From positions 414,278 through 478,277 of the forward strand of contig PHCZ01000001.1 of NCBI GenBank assembly GCA_002840895.1: DNA of 64,000 nt, given 5' to 3'. Shown piece by piece: positions 26,563 through 35,418 of this stretch (position 1 is the first letter of the stretch; every line of letters starts with the position of its first letter). The DNA is from Bacteroidetes bacterium HGW-Bacteroidetes-8 (GTDB lineage: Bacteria > Bacteroidota > Bacteroidia > Bacteroidales > UBA932). Made by a program: the position numbers and the translations under genes. The notes below the pieces were generated by a model. It worked only from the letters and a program-made list of their open reading frames with translations. It did not search any database and was not told the DNA's origin.

Positions 26563-28812
26563 CTATTTTTTATAATTGTCTGCACCTGTCTCAAGGAAAG
26601 TTATAAAGGCCTGGATATCCAGGTTATAACCTCTTGGAGTTGTAAGGTGTGCCTCTGTTGCAGGGTCAATAATGGCATAATAGGGTTGAGCATTTACACC
26701 ATATTTTGACATTGCAAGATTTGCATTTATTTTTCCTATACTTTTTAAAACTCTTCCACTTTCGGTAGTAATCCAATCCTTCTCCTGAGCATCTGTCTTA
26801 TCATCAGCATAGAGGGCAAGCAAGACGAAACGCTCTTTTAGAAGCTTCAATACTGCTGGATCTGACCACACTCTGGCCTCCATTTCACGACAGTTTACAC
26901 AGCCGTGTCCGGTAAAGTCTACAAATAGTGGTTTTCCAACTCTCTTAGCATACTCTATAGCTTCACTATATTCAAAGAATCCCTCCAAGCCGTGAGGCAG
27001 ATGTAAAAAATCGCTATATTTTGGCTTGAACCCCAGGTCGTTGCTAAAAGCAGATCCTGAACTCTCTCCTCCTGTCCCGGATACAGTGATAGATTTAATA
27101 TCGTTTAACTGTGCACTCTGGAAATCCTGACTGCTCATTGGAGGCATATATCCCGAGAGACCCTTTAGAGGTGCTCCCCACATTCCCGGTATCATATAGA
27201 CAACGAAAGAGAATGTAATGATTGAAAGAGCCAATCTTTTTACTGTTATGTGCTGCTCCGGAGTGTCGTGAGCAAATCTTAATTTACCTAACAGATAGAA
27301 GCCCATAAGGGTAAAGGTAACAATCCAGATAGCAAGATATATCTCTCTGTCCAGAAGACCCCAGTGGTATGTCTGGTCTGCAACGCTTAGGAATTTAAAG
27401 CCTAATGCAACCTCTATAAAACCTAAAACCACCTTCACAGAGTTGAGCCATCCCCCTGATTTTGGCAGGTCTTTTAGAAGAGATGGTGCAAATGCGAAGA
27501 TTGTGAAAGGGAGTGCAAATGCTGCCGAGAAGGCGAACATTGTTATGATTGGTTCCCAGATCTCTCCCTGGGTAGATTTTATTAAAATTGTTCCAACAAT
27601 AGGTCCTGTGCAGGAGAAAGATACTAATACAAGCGTTAAGGCCATAAAGAAGACCCCTATGTAACCACCTTTATCTGATTTGGAATCTGTCTTATTAACC
27701 AGCCAACTCGGCAGGACAATCTCAAATGCGCCAAAGAACGAGGCTGCAAAGATCATAAAGATTAGAAAGAATAGAACATTTGGAACCCAGTGTGTGGCAA
27801 GCCAGTTAAAAATATCTGCAGTTACAGCCTCTCCACCGGCAAAATATGTGATCAGGATTATCGCTGCTATAGGCAGGGTATACAAAAGAATGATTGAGGC
27901 TCCAAAGAATGAGGCCATTATCCTGCCATTTGAAGATTTTCTTTTTGCTGCCTTAGGGTCGTCAGAGTCACTATTCGCATTGGACTGGCTGTTCTTAAGG
28001 AAAAAAGATACAGTCATCGGAACCATAGGAAATACACACGGGGTAAGCAGTGCAACAAACCCCCAGATGATAGCCTCAATAATTACTCCCCATATAGATT
28101 TACGAGTTGATTCATCCCGGGGAGAGGATGCCAACTCTACTGAGGGGGAGAGCTGAGTCTCCTCATCTGTTGTTGCTGCCAGAGTATCTTTTACGGCTGG
28201 CTCCTGTATAGTAGCTGTCGGCTGTTGAGCAGTGGTCATCACTGAGTTTTTCTCAACTTCAACCGGTTTAGTTGTGCTTTGAGCCGCTGCAGGAGTATCT
28301 TTTGCTACTGCCGGAGTGGCTGCTGTTTTTTTGCCGGTACCTGGGAGCTTAATTTTAAACTCTTTATCTGTAGGAGGAAGGCACGACTGCTCGTCGCACG
28401 CCTGCCACTCAATAATTGCTAAAATTGAAACGGAATCTGCAGAGTTGACTCTTATCTTCTGAGCTACAATAACATTTTCCTCGCAAATACCTATCTCCAT
28501 CCCGAACATCTCGTCAAATTTCTTCTTTGCTTTAGTAAGGAGATATGGTTTACCAACAAGCTCGGCACCTTTAATGTTATCAAAGGTCAAGGTAGTTGGA
28601 GTAGGACCATCTACATAGGGCCCGAGGTCATATATGTGCCACTCGCTACGGCTCTCATCAATAGATCCAATAATTTGAATTTCATATAGATTACTCTCTA
28701 AAGTAACTATCTTGCTGCTCCAGACAATTGGTTGCGTAACCATCTGGGCAGAGAGCTCTGTCTTAAAAAATGTTAATGTTAGTAATAAGGTTAAAAAAAA
28801 CAATCTTTTCAT
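26563..28812 (-). CDS. DsbD-like thiol:disulfide interchange protein (periplasmic alpha domain, CcdA-type membrane domain, thioredoxin-like gamma domain)
   Basis: CDEQSCLPPTDKEF; TPCVFPMVPMTVSFF and FSCTGPIVGTIL membrane cysteines; DFTGHGCVNCREME. Confidence 0.93.
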   Translation of the reverse strand: MKRLFFLTLLLTLTFFKTELSAQMVTQPIVWSSKIVTLESNLYEIQIIGSIDESRSEWHIYDLGPYVDGPTPTTLTFDNIKGAELVGKPYLLTKAKKKFDEMFGMEIGICEENVIVAQKIRVNSADSVSILAIIEWQACDEQSCLPPTDKEFKIKLPGTGKKTAATPAVAKDTPAAAQSTTKPVEVEKNSVMTTAQQPTATIQEPAVKDTLAATTDEETQLSPSVELASSPRDESTRKSIWGVIIEAIIWGFVALLTPCVFPMVPMTVSFFLKNSQSNANSDSDDPKAAKRKSSNGRIMASFFGASIILLYTLPIAAIILITYFAGGEAVTADIFNWLATHWVPNVLFFLIFMIFAASFFGAFEIVLPSWLVNKTDSKSDKGGYIGVFFMALTLVLVSFSCTGPIVGTILIKSTQGEIWEPIITMFAFSAAFALPFTIFAFAPSLLKDLPKSGGWLNSVKVVLGFIEVALGFKFLSVADQTYHWGLLDREIYLAIWIVTFTLMGFYLLGKLRFAHDTPEQHITVKRLALSIITFSFVVYMIPGMWGAPLKGLSGYMPPMSSQDFQSAQLNDIKSITVSGTGGESSGSAFSNDLGFKPKYSDFLHLPHGLEGFFEYSEAIEYAKRVGKPLFVDFTGHGCVNCREMEARVWSDPAVLKLLKERFVLLALYADDKTDAQEKDWITTESGRVLKSIGKINANLAMSKYGVNAQPYYAIIDPATEAHLTTPRGYNLDIQAFITFLETGADNYKK

Positions 28813-29074
28813 GATAAGAAGTACGTTTATGAATTAAATACAATTATAAGAGGCATTACCCTAAAAAAAGTTTAAAAAAGTTTGTTCGGGGCAATCTAAA
28901 CTGTAAAATTATTATAAAAAAGTAATTAATGAACAATATTTTATAACATTCTTTAGCAGTTTTGATTTCACACTCCGGTTTTAGACAACATAATTTATAA
29001 AAGGTTTAGGCACACAAATTCTTTTTTGTTTAATTACACCTTTTCAAAATCATTGGTAATTTTTTATGTTTTGC

Positions 29075-30463
29075 CTACTTAAGGCTTTTAAGGATCTCTT
29101 CTGTTTGTGATTGCGAAGGTCTTGGTGCAAAGGGATCTATAAAGGTAAAATCCTTACCGATTAGAATAAATCTTGGGATGAAGGCAATTTTATACTGACT
29201 CAGGTAGCTGTTGCTTACGTGAAGCGATATATTTTCGTGTTTGTGCTCTTTAAGATATTGTATCCACTTATCTTTGTCCTGATCTGTTGATATTGATATA
29301 AATACTACATCTTCTCTATCCCGGAATTTCTGGTATAGCTCCATAAAGAATGGGTACTCTTTTATACAGGGACCGCACCAGGTAGCCCAAAAATCAAGAT
29401 AGATATATTTACCTTTAAACTGACTGAGTTTTACTGGGTTATTGTTTATGTCATAACCTGTAAAATCAAATGCAGGAGAGCCTTTTTTAATTATTGAGTA
29501 CTCATTTATGCTATCATCGATTAATTCTTTGTAAAGCTGAGTTGAGATGCTACTTTTTGCCTGATTCAACTCTGCAAGAACATCTTCTGCCTTTCTATCC
29601 GAAGGGTAGGAGGTAAAACAGGAGGCATACTTTTGAATTAGCTGAGAAACAAAATTGTAATCTTCAATGCGATCTATTTTTTTATATGCCGGTAGTAGTG
29701 AACCACTCGCGTCGGTTACCCATACAACAATTTTTCTAAACTCAGGTAAAACTATATTACCCTCTACTGCTAAATCTTTACCATACTCCATTAACATATC
29801 TCTGAAAAACTCTATGTGCTCACCTCTAAGCTTGGCAAATAGATCTCTATCTTTTACAACATCAAAGTTTTCTATGAATTTTCTTGAATAACCGGCAGTA
29901 TAGAGCATTATGCTCATTACCACATTTGATTTTATTCTAGCTACCTCTCTCTCCTTGAAAACATCAGGAACAGTTTTTAACTGCCCGATTGCCCTCATAC
30001 TGCTATTTACCTGAGGCAGCATAACAGAGTTTGTAAACTCCGATAGATCCTTCTTTACAAACTCATAATTTTTACCCAGATAACCAATATCAACCTGTGA
30101 AAACTCAGGAATTGTTTTCAAATAGTAACACGCCTCACTCGAACTCCCTTTAAAAGTGGAGTTGTTCCTATTAATGCAATCAATTTCTACCGAAAGTTTA
30201 TCACCGGGCATTAGAAAAATTGTATTGGCTCCAAGTTTAAAGTATTCCGGCTCTTGTAGATCAATTTCTAAGACAAATTCATTATTGGAGTTGAGTTCAA
30301 TATAGAAATTTTTAGGTACTCTCATTCCGGCTTTGTCAGATACATCTATCAAAATTGCTTTATCGCCGGAAAAGCCTTTCAAAATTCCTTTGACTATAGT
30401 CTCTTTTGCCTCTGCGGGCTTTAAGAGTAGAGTTAAAAATATTATAGTGATAAACTTTTTCAT
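29075..30463 (-). CDS. TlpA-like thioredoxin family protein, CGPC active site
   Basis: Signal peptide; YLDFWATWCGPCIKEYPFF. Confidence 0.9.
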   Translation of the reverse strand: MKKFITIIFLTLLLKPAEAKETIVKGILKGFSGDKAILIDVSDKAGMRVPKNFYIELNSNNEFVLEIDLQEPEYFKLGANTIFLMPGDKLSVEIDCINRNNSTFKGSSSEACYYLKTIPEFSQVDIGYLGKNYEFVKKDLSEFTNSVMLPQVNSSMRAIGQLKTVPDVFKEREVARIKSNVVMSIMLYTAGYSRKFIENFDVVKDRDLFAKLRGEHIEFFRDMLMEYGKDLAVEGNIVLPEFRKIVVWVTDASGSLLPAYKKIDRIEDYNFVSQLIQKYASCFTSYPSDRKAEDVLAELNQAKSSISTQLYKELIDDSINEYSIIKKGSPAFDFTGYDINNNPVKLSQFKGKYIYLDFWATWCGPCIKEYPFFMELYQKFRDREDVVFISISTDQDKDKWIQYLKEHKHENISLHVSNSYLSQYKIAFIPRFILIGKDFTFIDPFAPRPSQSQTEEILKSLK

Positions 30464-30486
30464 ATCAGCACATCTATTAATTATTT

Positions 30487-30574
30487 ATAAAAAAAGGGAG
30501 CCATACAGAGGCAAATTCATATCGTTTTCATTCTGTTCCCATTAACCCAAACACAATTATCCGTAAGCTCCCTT
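30487..30574 (-). ncRNA. Structured terminator-like RNA element (3' UTR or small RNA) downstream of the 30597-31691 gene
   Basis: GGGAGC-U-UACGGA ... UCUGUA-UG-GCUCCC two-part stem followed by U7. Confidence 0.45.
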
Positions 30575-30596
30575 ATTATTGACCGGTTTAAACCGT

Positions 30597-31691
30597 CTAT
30601 TTGATATACTTATTCAAAAATCTTCTAAGCCCGGCAGCTTCACAGTAACCCACCTTCATCTTCATACCTCTACCCTGAGGATCAATTAGAAAGAGTGTAG
30701 GATAGCCTGTTACTCCAAAATATTCAGGTAAAGTTGTTTTTGTCTTATCATTGACCTGGGTCCACACCATTTTATCGTCAGCGATAACTTTAAGCATTCT
30801 CTCTCTGTCTGACTCTTTATCTACAGAGATACTTATTATCTCCAAACCTCTATTTTTGTATTCGTTATAAATAATCCCAAGATTTGGAGCAAGTTTCCTG
30901 CACCAGTGACAATCTACATACCAAAAATCCAAAAGAACCCATTTCCCTTTGAAATCCGAGAGTGAGACCATCTTTCCGTCAGGTGCGGGTAGTGTGAAAT
31001 CTTTGATCTTAGCTCCATCGGTACATCTGCTCATTGCTTCGTAGTGTTTTTTGAGATTTTCATAGTTATTTGTATAACTGAATCTTTCAAACATTTTTAT
31101 AAACGGCTCTATTGCTTTTGCCCCCTCATAACGAGCTATACGTGGTAATATTACCATTGAGGCAAAGCTGTTATTACTTCTAAGAAGTTTAAGAGTCAAG
31201 TCTCTCTCTGCCTCCTTGGCATCTTCATTTTTATTCCAAAGTTTCTCCAACTCCTCCTGAGAAGCTTTATTGTTGTATGCTCTTTGCCAATCATAAAATG
31301 TAGTCGCAGACTCTTCGGAGTATTTTTTCAGTTGGCTTGTCAGTAACTCATAGTTTACATTTTCATTTGTCCCTCCAACTGTTGCCATCCGGGTATTAAA
31401 TGCTACTGTTATTACCCCTGGCTCAAGAATTACCGTATTACCTCTTCTTGAATTACCCTCAATAACACTTATTGAAGCAGCCCTTGGATAGGTACCCTCT
31501 TTTAACTCTCCACTTATTTCGAAAGCTCCGTCAGTTATTACAATCTTCTCGCTCTTAGTCCCCCAGTCGTTATACTCCAGTTCTAAATTAAGTGCTTTAT
31601 TGACAGTACCTTTAATTAAATATGATTTTGTCTGACTAAATGCATTTGTGCACAAAGCACATAAAATTAACAGAATAGCTATTTTTTTCAT
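30597..31691 (-). CDS. DUF4369/TlpA-like thioredoxin protein, CHWC active site
   Basis: Signal peptide; WVLLDFWYVDCHWCRKLAPNLG. Confidence 0.9.
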   Translation of the reverse strand: MKKIAILLILCALCTNAFSQTKSYLIKGTVNKALNLELEYNDWGTKSEKIVITDGAFEISGELKEGTYPRAASISVIEGNSRRGNTVILEPGVITVAFNTRMATVGGTNENVNYELLTSQLKKYSEESATTFYDWQRAYNNKASQEELEKLWNKNEDAKEAERDLTLKLLRSNNSFASMVILPRIARYEGAKAIEPFIKMFERFSYTNNYENLKKHYEAMSRCTDGAKIKDFTLPAPDGKMVSLSDFKGKWVLLDFWYVDCHWCRKLAPNLGIIYNEYKNRGLEIISISVDKESDRERMLKVIADDKMVWTQVNDKTKTTLPEYFGVTGYPTLFLIDPQGRGMKMKVGYCEAAGLRRFLNKYIK

Positions 31692-31710
31692 ATTTTTAAT
31701 TTTTAAATGA

Positions 31711-32787
31711 TTAATTAATATTTAAGAGCTTCTTAACCGTTTCGGTTTCATCCGCCAAGCCCCCGGCGCCAAAGTAATGTATTACACCTTTTTTATCCAG
31801 TACAAACGATTTGGGAATACCGGGAATACCAAACTGTCTCCCTGTTTTGTTCTCTTTGTCGATAACATTAATCCAGATCCCTGATCCATCTTTCTCCATT
31901 GCTTTTATCCAGGGTTCTACTGTTTTATCACTTGAGATCCCGATAATTTCCAGTCCAGAGTCCTTAAATTTTGAATAAATTTCCTTAAGATGAGGGACTT
32001 TTGCTCTGCAGGCGTGGCACCAGGATGCCCAGAAATCCAGAATAATGGCCTCACCCTTAAAGTTTTTTAGAAATTCATTTAAGGTGAACCTGTTGCCATC
32101 AATATCAACTGCTTCAAAATCCGGCAATCTCATTCCAAGATCTGTTTTTGACTGAGGAATATAGATACTCTCTATTCTTTTATAATGCTCATCTGCAACA
32201 AAACGTTTATGGTTATCAAGCCAGATTTTCATCTCACTTGGTGTTGCGGTGCTTCTTAGTACATAAGCAATATATAACCCCACCCCTAGGGTATCTGTTT
32301 CCAAAAAATGCTTAACTCTCTTCTCTCTAGCTATGTGACGCTCTATCAGCAGATCATAATAGTACTTTTTGTCTCCTTCCGTTTTTGCACTGTCTCTTAA
32401 TTTGCTCGCCTCCATTATTCCGGCAAATGCCTTACCACCCCAAAGAGAGTCGTATATCAAAGCAAAATTATCATTATCTATTGACCCTCTCACTGAGCCG
32501 TTTTTAACTTTATGAACTCTCCCGCGTTCCATAACAAACGGAGAGCCATAATTGCCTCTTAGATAGATTTTTGCTAGTAGAACATCACCTATGGAATCAT
32601 TTTTATAAACAACATCTCCATCGGAGATTATTAACTGGTATCTTGGAGATCTATACTCCGGGCCAAACTGCAGAGTGGCAGTATCACCGCGTCTATATCC
32701 TTCAAATGTGAATATAAAATTCTGACAAACAGCTTCTTCACAGGTCAAAGCAAGTGCTAAACCTATTAATAATAGACTCTTTTTCAT
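31711..32787 (-). CDS. TlpA-like thioredoxin family protein, CHAC active site
   Basis: Signal peptide; IILDFWASWCHACRAKVPHLKEIY. Confidence 0.9.
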   Translation of the reverse strand: MKKSLLLIGLALALTCEEAVCQNFIFTFEGYRRGDTATLQFGPEYRSPRYQLIISDGDVVYKNDSIGDVLLAKIYLRGNYGSPFVMERGRVHKVKNGSVRGSIDNDNFALIYDSLWGGKAFAGIMEASKLRDSAKTEGDKKYYYDLLIERHIAREKRVKHFLETDTLGVGLYIAYVLRSTATPSEMKIWLDNHKRFVADEHYKRIESIYIPQSKTDLGMRLPDFEAVDIDGNRFTLNEFLKNFKGEAIILDFWASWCHACRAKVPHLKEIYSKFKDSGLEIIGISSDKTVEPWIKAMEKDGSGIWINVIDKENKTGRQFGIPGIPKSFVLDKKGVIHYFGAGGLADETETVKKLLNIN

Positions 32788-32813
32788 CGTATTTTAAATG
32801 AACTTGATAATTA

Positions 32814-33857
32814 TTAAATATCCTTAATACATCTGACGCTATATCCGGTTTTTTTGTCGGTTGATGCTCGTGTTGCTATCTTGTCGGAATAGGGGAGCCA
32901 GTTGTAATAGGCAGTTGAACTGGTTGGACTTACAGATGTAGATGTCCAGAAGTAACAGGAGTTAAATAGGTGATACACATAGATTCCGTTGCTGGGGCGA
33001 AAATCTCCCGGCATTGCAGTGAATCCAAACTCATTAGTTCCGAAAACATTTGCACCATACCAGTGAGTTGAACCGCTTTGCTTTAGCTTTCCTCCGGCAA
33101 CAGTTCTGCCACCAGCGTAGTCCATAAGTGCAGTCCACTCAACATCTGTAGGTATATGCCAGCCTACGGGGCAGAGCCCCTTAGCATCGTTAACACTATG
33201 CCAGTTGTATAATCTACCATAAGTGTCGCCATTTTTAACTACATTATTAAGGTTACAGTATGCAGCAGTAGTTAGAAGCCCCCACTGGGAATCGTCAGAT
33301 ACATTAGGGATATTTGTTCCATCCCTGAATTTTGTTGTTCTCAGGTTTTCTACCATCCAGATTCTTGTCCCAATTACAACAGTCTGATATAAGTTTCCGG
33401 AGGCGTCAGATACTAAACCTCCTATACCGGGAGGGAAGGGGCGGGTAACAAAATTCTTAGAGGTAACTCCACCATAACCTGTTCCTGCGCTATTGGTTGC
33501 ATATGCTCGAAAAAAGTAGGTAGTTCCAGGTAACAGACCAGTTATTTTTGAAACAAATTTTCCCGCTCCGGAACCTTCATTGGTTTTTGTAGTCAAGTCA
33601 ATAGTAGGAAGAGGAGTCGTACCCCAAACAACTCCTTTAGCAGTAACCTCTCCACCACCATCATCTGTCACCTCACCTCCACAATCTGCCATTGTCACTA
33701 AGACATTGGCGGGATCCATAGAGCTAACCAAAGGGATAACAGGAGTAACCTCTCCTGCAGGTATTTCATCTTTTTCGCAGCCGGATAGTAAAAGAGTCAG
33801 GACTCCGGTAAAAACTGCCAAAGGGTAAAAAACACAGTTATATAATATTCTTTTCAT
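32814..33857 (-). CDS. FISUMP (Fibrobacter succinogenes major paralogous) domain lipoprotein with N-terminal fibronectin-like region
   Basis: Lipobox LLSGC; ITGLLPGTTYFFRAYATNSAG; VVIGTRIWMVENLRTTKFRDGTNIP, CPVGWHIPTDVEWTALMDYAGG, GYSVRCIKD. Confidence 0.88.
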   Translation of the reverse strand: MKRILYNCVFYPLAVFTGVLTLLLSGCEKDEIPAGEVTPVIPLVSSMDPANVLVTMADCGGEVTDDGGGEVTAKGVVWGTTPLPTIDLTTKTNEGSGAGKFVSKITGLLPGTTYFFRAYATNSAGTGYGGVTSKNFVTRPFPPGIGGLVSDASGNLYQTVVIGTRIWMVENLRTTKFRDGTNIPNVSDDSQWGLLTTAAYCNLNNVVKNGDTYGRLYNWHSVNDAKGLCPVGWHIPTDVEWTALMDYAGGRTVAGGKLKQSGSTHWYGANVFGTNEFGFTAMPGDFRPSNGIYVYHLFNSCYFWTSTSVSPTSSTAYYNWLPYSDKIATRASTDKKTGYSVRCIKDI

Positions 33858-33920
33858 AACAATTTGTATTTAGATCATTATAATTTTAATAAATATCGAG
33901 CATAGGCACGATAAATTACA

Positions 33921-35399
33921 TCAATTATACCCTTCATTTTGAATAATTTCGGGGCTCTGGTTTATATACTTCTTACCAATAGGCATTACCCAATGAACGT
34001 CACCGGGAGGAAGCATATCGTTAGTGAAGTTTCTCTTTATTGTGATGTTGGCATTCTCAATAGCATTGAGCCTTTTCAGATCAAACCATCTTAACCCATT
34101 TCCCCATAACTCTCTTCTTCTTTCGTTAAGAATCAACTGAATTACCTGCTCTTTGTTATAATTGGCGGCAATGTAGTCTGTATGAGTTCCTGTGATATAT
34201 CTGTTTACTCTCAAATAGTTTAGATCTGCTATTGCCGAAGCGAGGTTAGCTGCTCCTCCGACTCTGGCTAGAGACTCAGCTCTTGTTAACAGCATTTCAG
34301 GCACAGTGACTCCTACTATTGGATAGTACTGAGTTGCCCATCTGCGGGTAATTTCACCATAAGTGTAACTGGTGCCGCTTAGGGTGCCGAATTTAACGAA
34401 GAACCTTAGATCATTCACTACATCAAATAGATTATTGACCGTTTGTGCATCACTTAACATATATGAGTAGTGGTAAGTGCCGCTAACCATACAGCTCTCT
34501 TTCTGGCATAAAAGTTCTTTGTCGAACCAGGCATTCGCAACAAGTGCAACATTAAAAAAGTTATATTTAGCGTCTCCTACCGTACGAACAAGCACTGTGT
34601 TAAAGTCATATAAAAAATTAGTGAGTGCCAGCCCAAGATTGGCTTTCTCTAAAGCTTTTGCATAATTTCCTTGATATAGATATACTCGGGCGAGTAGTGC
34701 ATATCCGGATGCTCTGTTTGGCCTGTGGTTGAATTGTTGGCTTGTGGGCAGGTTTGGAGTCGCTGTCTCAAGGTCATCTATTATTGCATCGTATACCTCT
34801 TTTACTGTGGCTCTGGTAAGAGGGGCTGTGAGAGAGAGGTCTAGTCTTAACGGAATACCGGGATCTTTATCTGCATTCGCTGATGTGTAGTGCTTTGCAT
34901 AGATGTTGACCAACGCAAGATGGCAAAAAGCTCTGTGAAACTTAGCCTCAGCTACAAGAGCATTTTTTGCACTCTCAGATCCTGATACCTTTGGAACTCC
35001 ATCTATGGCTGTATTTGCGATGTAGATCTGACCATACATAGAGAGCCAATCCGGGTCTTCCTGCTCTTCTGTATATATTGCCCCCTCTTTTGCCCAACGG
35101 AAGAGATCACCTCTGTCGTTAAGAGGCACTCCCGCTACACTAAGAATACTCTTATATGTTGTTGAGTCTGCTACCTGATAGTCATCAGTGAGAAAATTTG
35201 CTATCCCGTAAGTGTTATATATTGTACTTTGAAGTCCAACGCTGTTTTTATTGCCTACGAAATCCAGTATTTTTCTGTAATCATCTATTGATGATGGTAT
35301 CATTTGCCCCTTTGGTTTTATGTCCAAATAGTCATTACAACCAGTTATAATGAAGAGAAGAGCAAATAGTAACCAATGAAATATATTTCTTGTTTTCAT
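33921..35399 (-). CDS. RagB/SusD family nutrient-binding outer membrane lipoprotein (cassette A)
   Basis: IITGCNDYLDIKPKGQ; AEAKFHRAFCHLALVNIYAKHY; LNERRRELWGNGLRWFDLKRLN. Confidence 0.95.
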   Translation of the reverse strand: MKTRNIFHWLLFALLFIITGCNDYLDIKPKGQMIPSSIDDYRKILDFVGNKNSVGLQSTIYNTYGIANFLTDDYQVADSTTYKSILSVAGVPLNDRGDLFRWAKEGAIYTEEQEDPDWLSMYGQIYIANTAIDGVPKVSGSESAKNALVAEAKFHRAFCHLALVNIYAKHYTSANADKDPGIPLRLDLSLTAPLTRATVKEVYDAIIDDLETATPNLPTSQQFNHRPNRASGYALLARVYLYQGNYAKALEKANLGLALTNFLYDFNTVLVRTVGDAKYNFFNVALVANAWFDKELLCQKESCMVSGTYHYSYMLSDAQTVNNLFDVVNDLRFFVKFGTLSGTSYTYGEITRRWATQYYPIVGVTVPEMLLTRAESLARVGGAANLASAIADLNYLRVNRYITGTHTDYIAANYNKEQVIQLILNERRRELWGNGLRWFDLKRLNAIENANITIKRNFTNDMLPPGDVHWVMPIGKKYINQSPEIIQNEGYN

Positions 35400-35418
35400 A
35401 TCATTAATCTGCTATAGG

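Noticed and set aside
28813-29074. 262-nt AT-rich gap between the DsbD gene and tlpA as a possible ncRNA
   Set aside because: No convincing promoter, hairpin or terminator by eye; probably promoter/UTR DNA.
30487-30540. Mini-ORF MNLPLYGSLFL overlapping the 30.5 kb terminator as a possible second attenuation leader
   Set aside because: No run of regulatory amino-acid codons, and the following gene is a tlpA homolog rather than a biosynthetic gene; likely chance.
30333-30545. Plus-strand ORF over the tlpA intergenic region
   Set aside because: Antisense to a tlpA 5' end and the structured element; no family resemblance.
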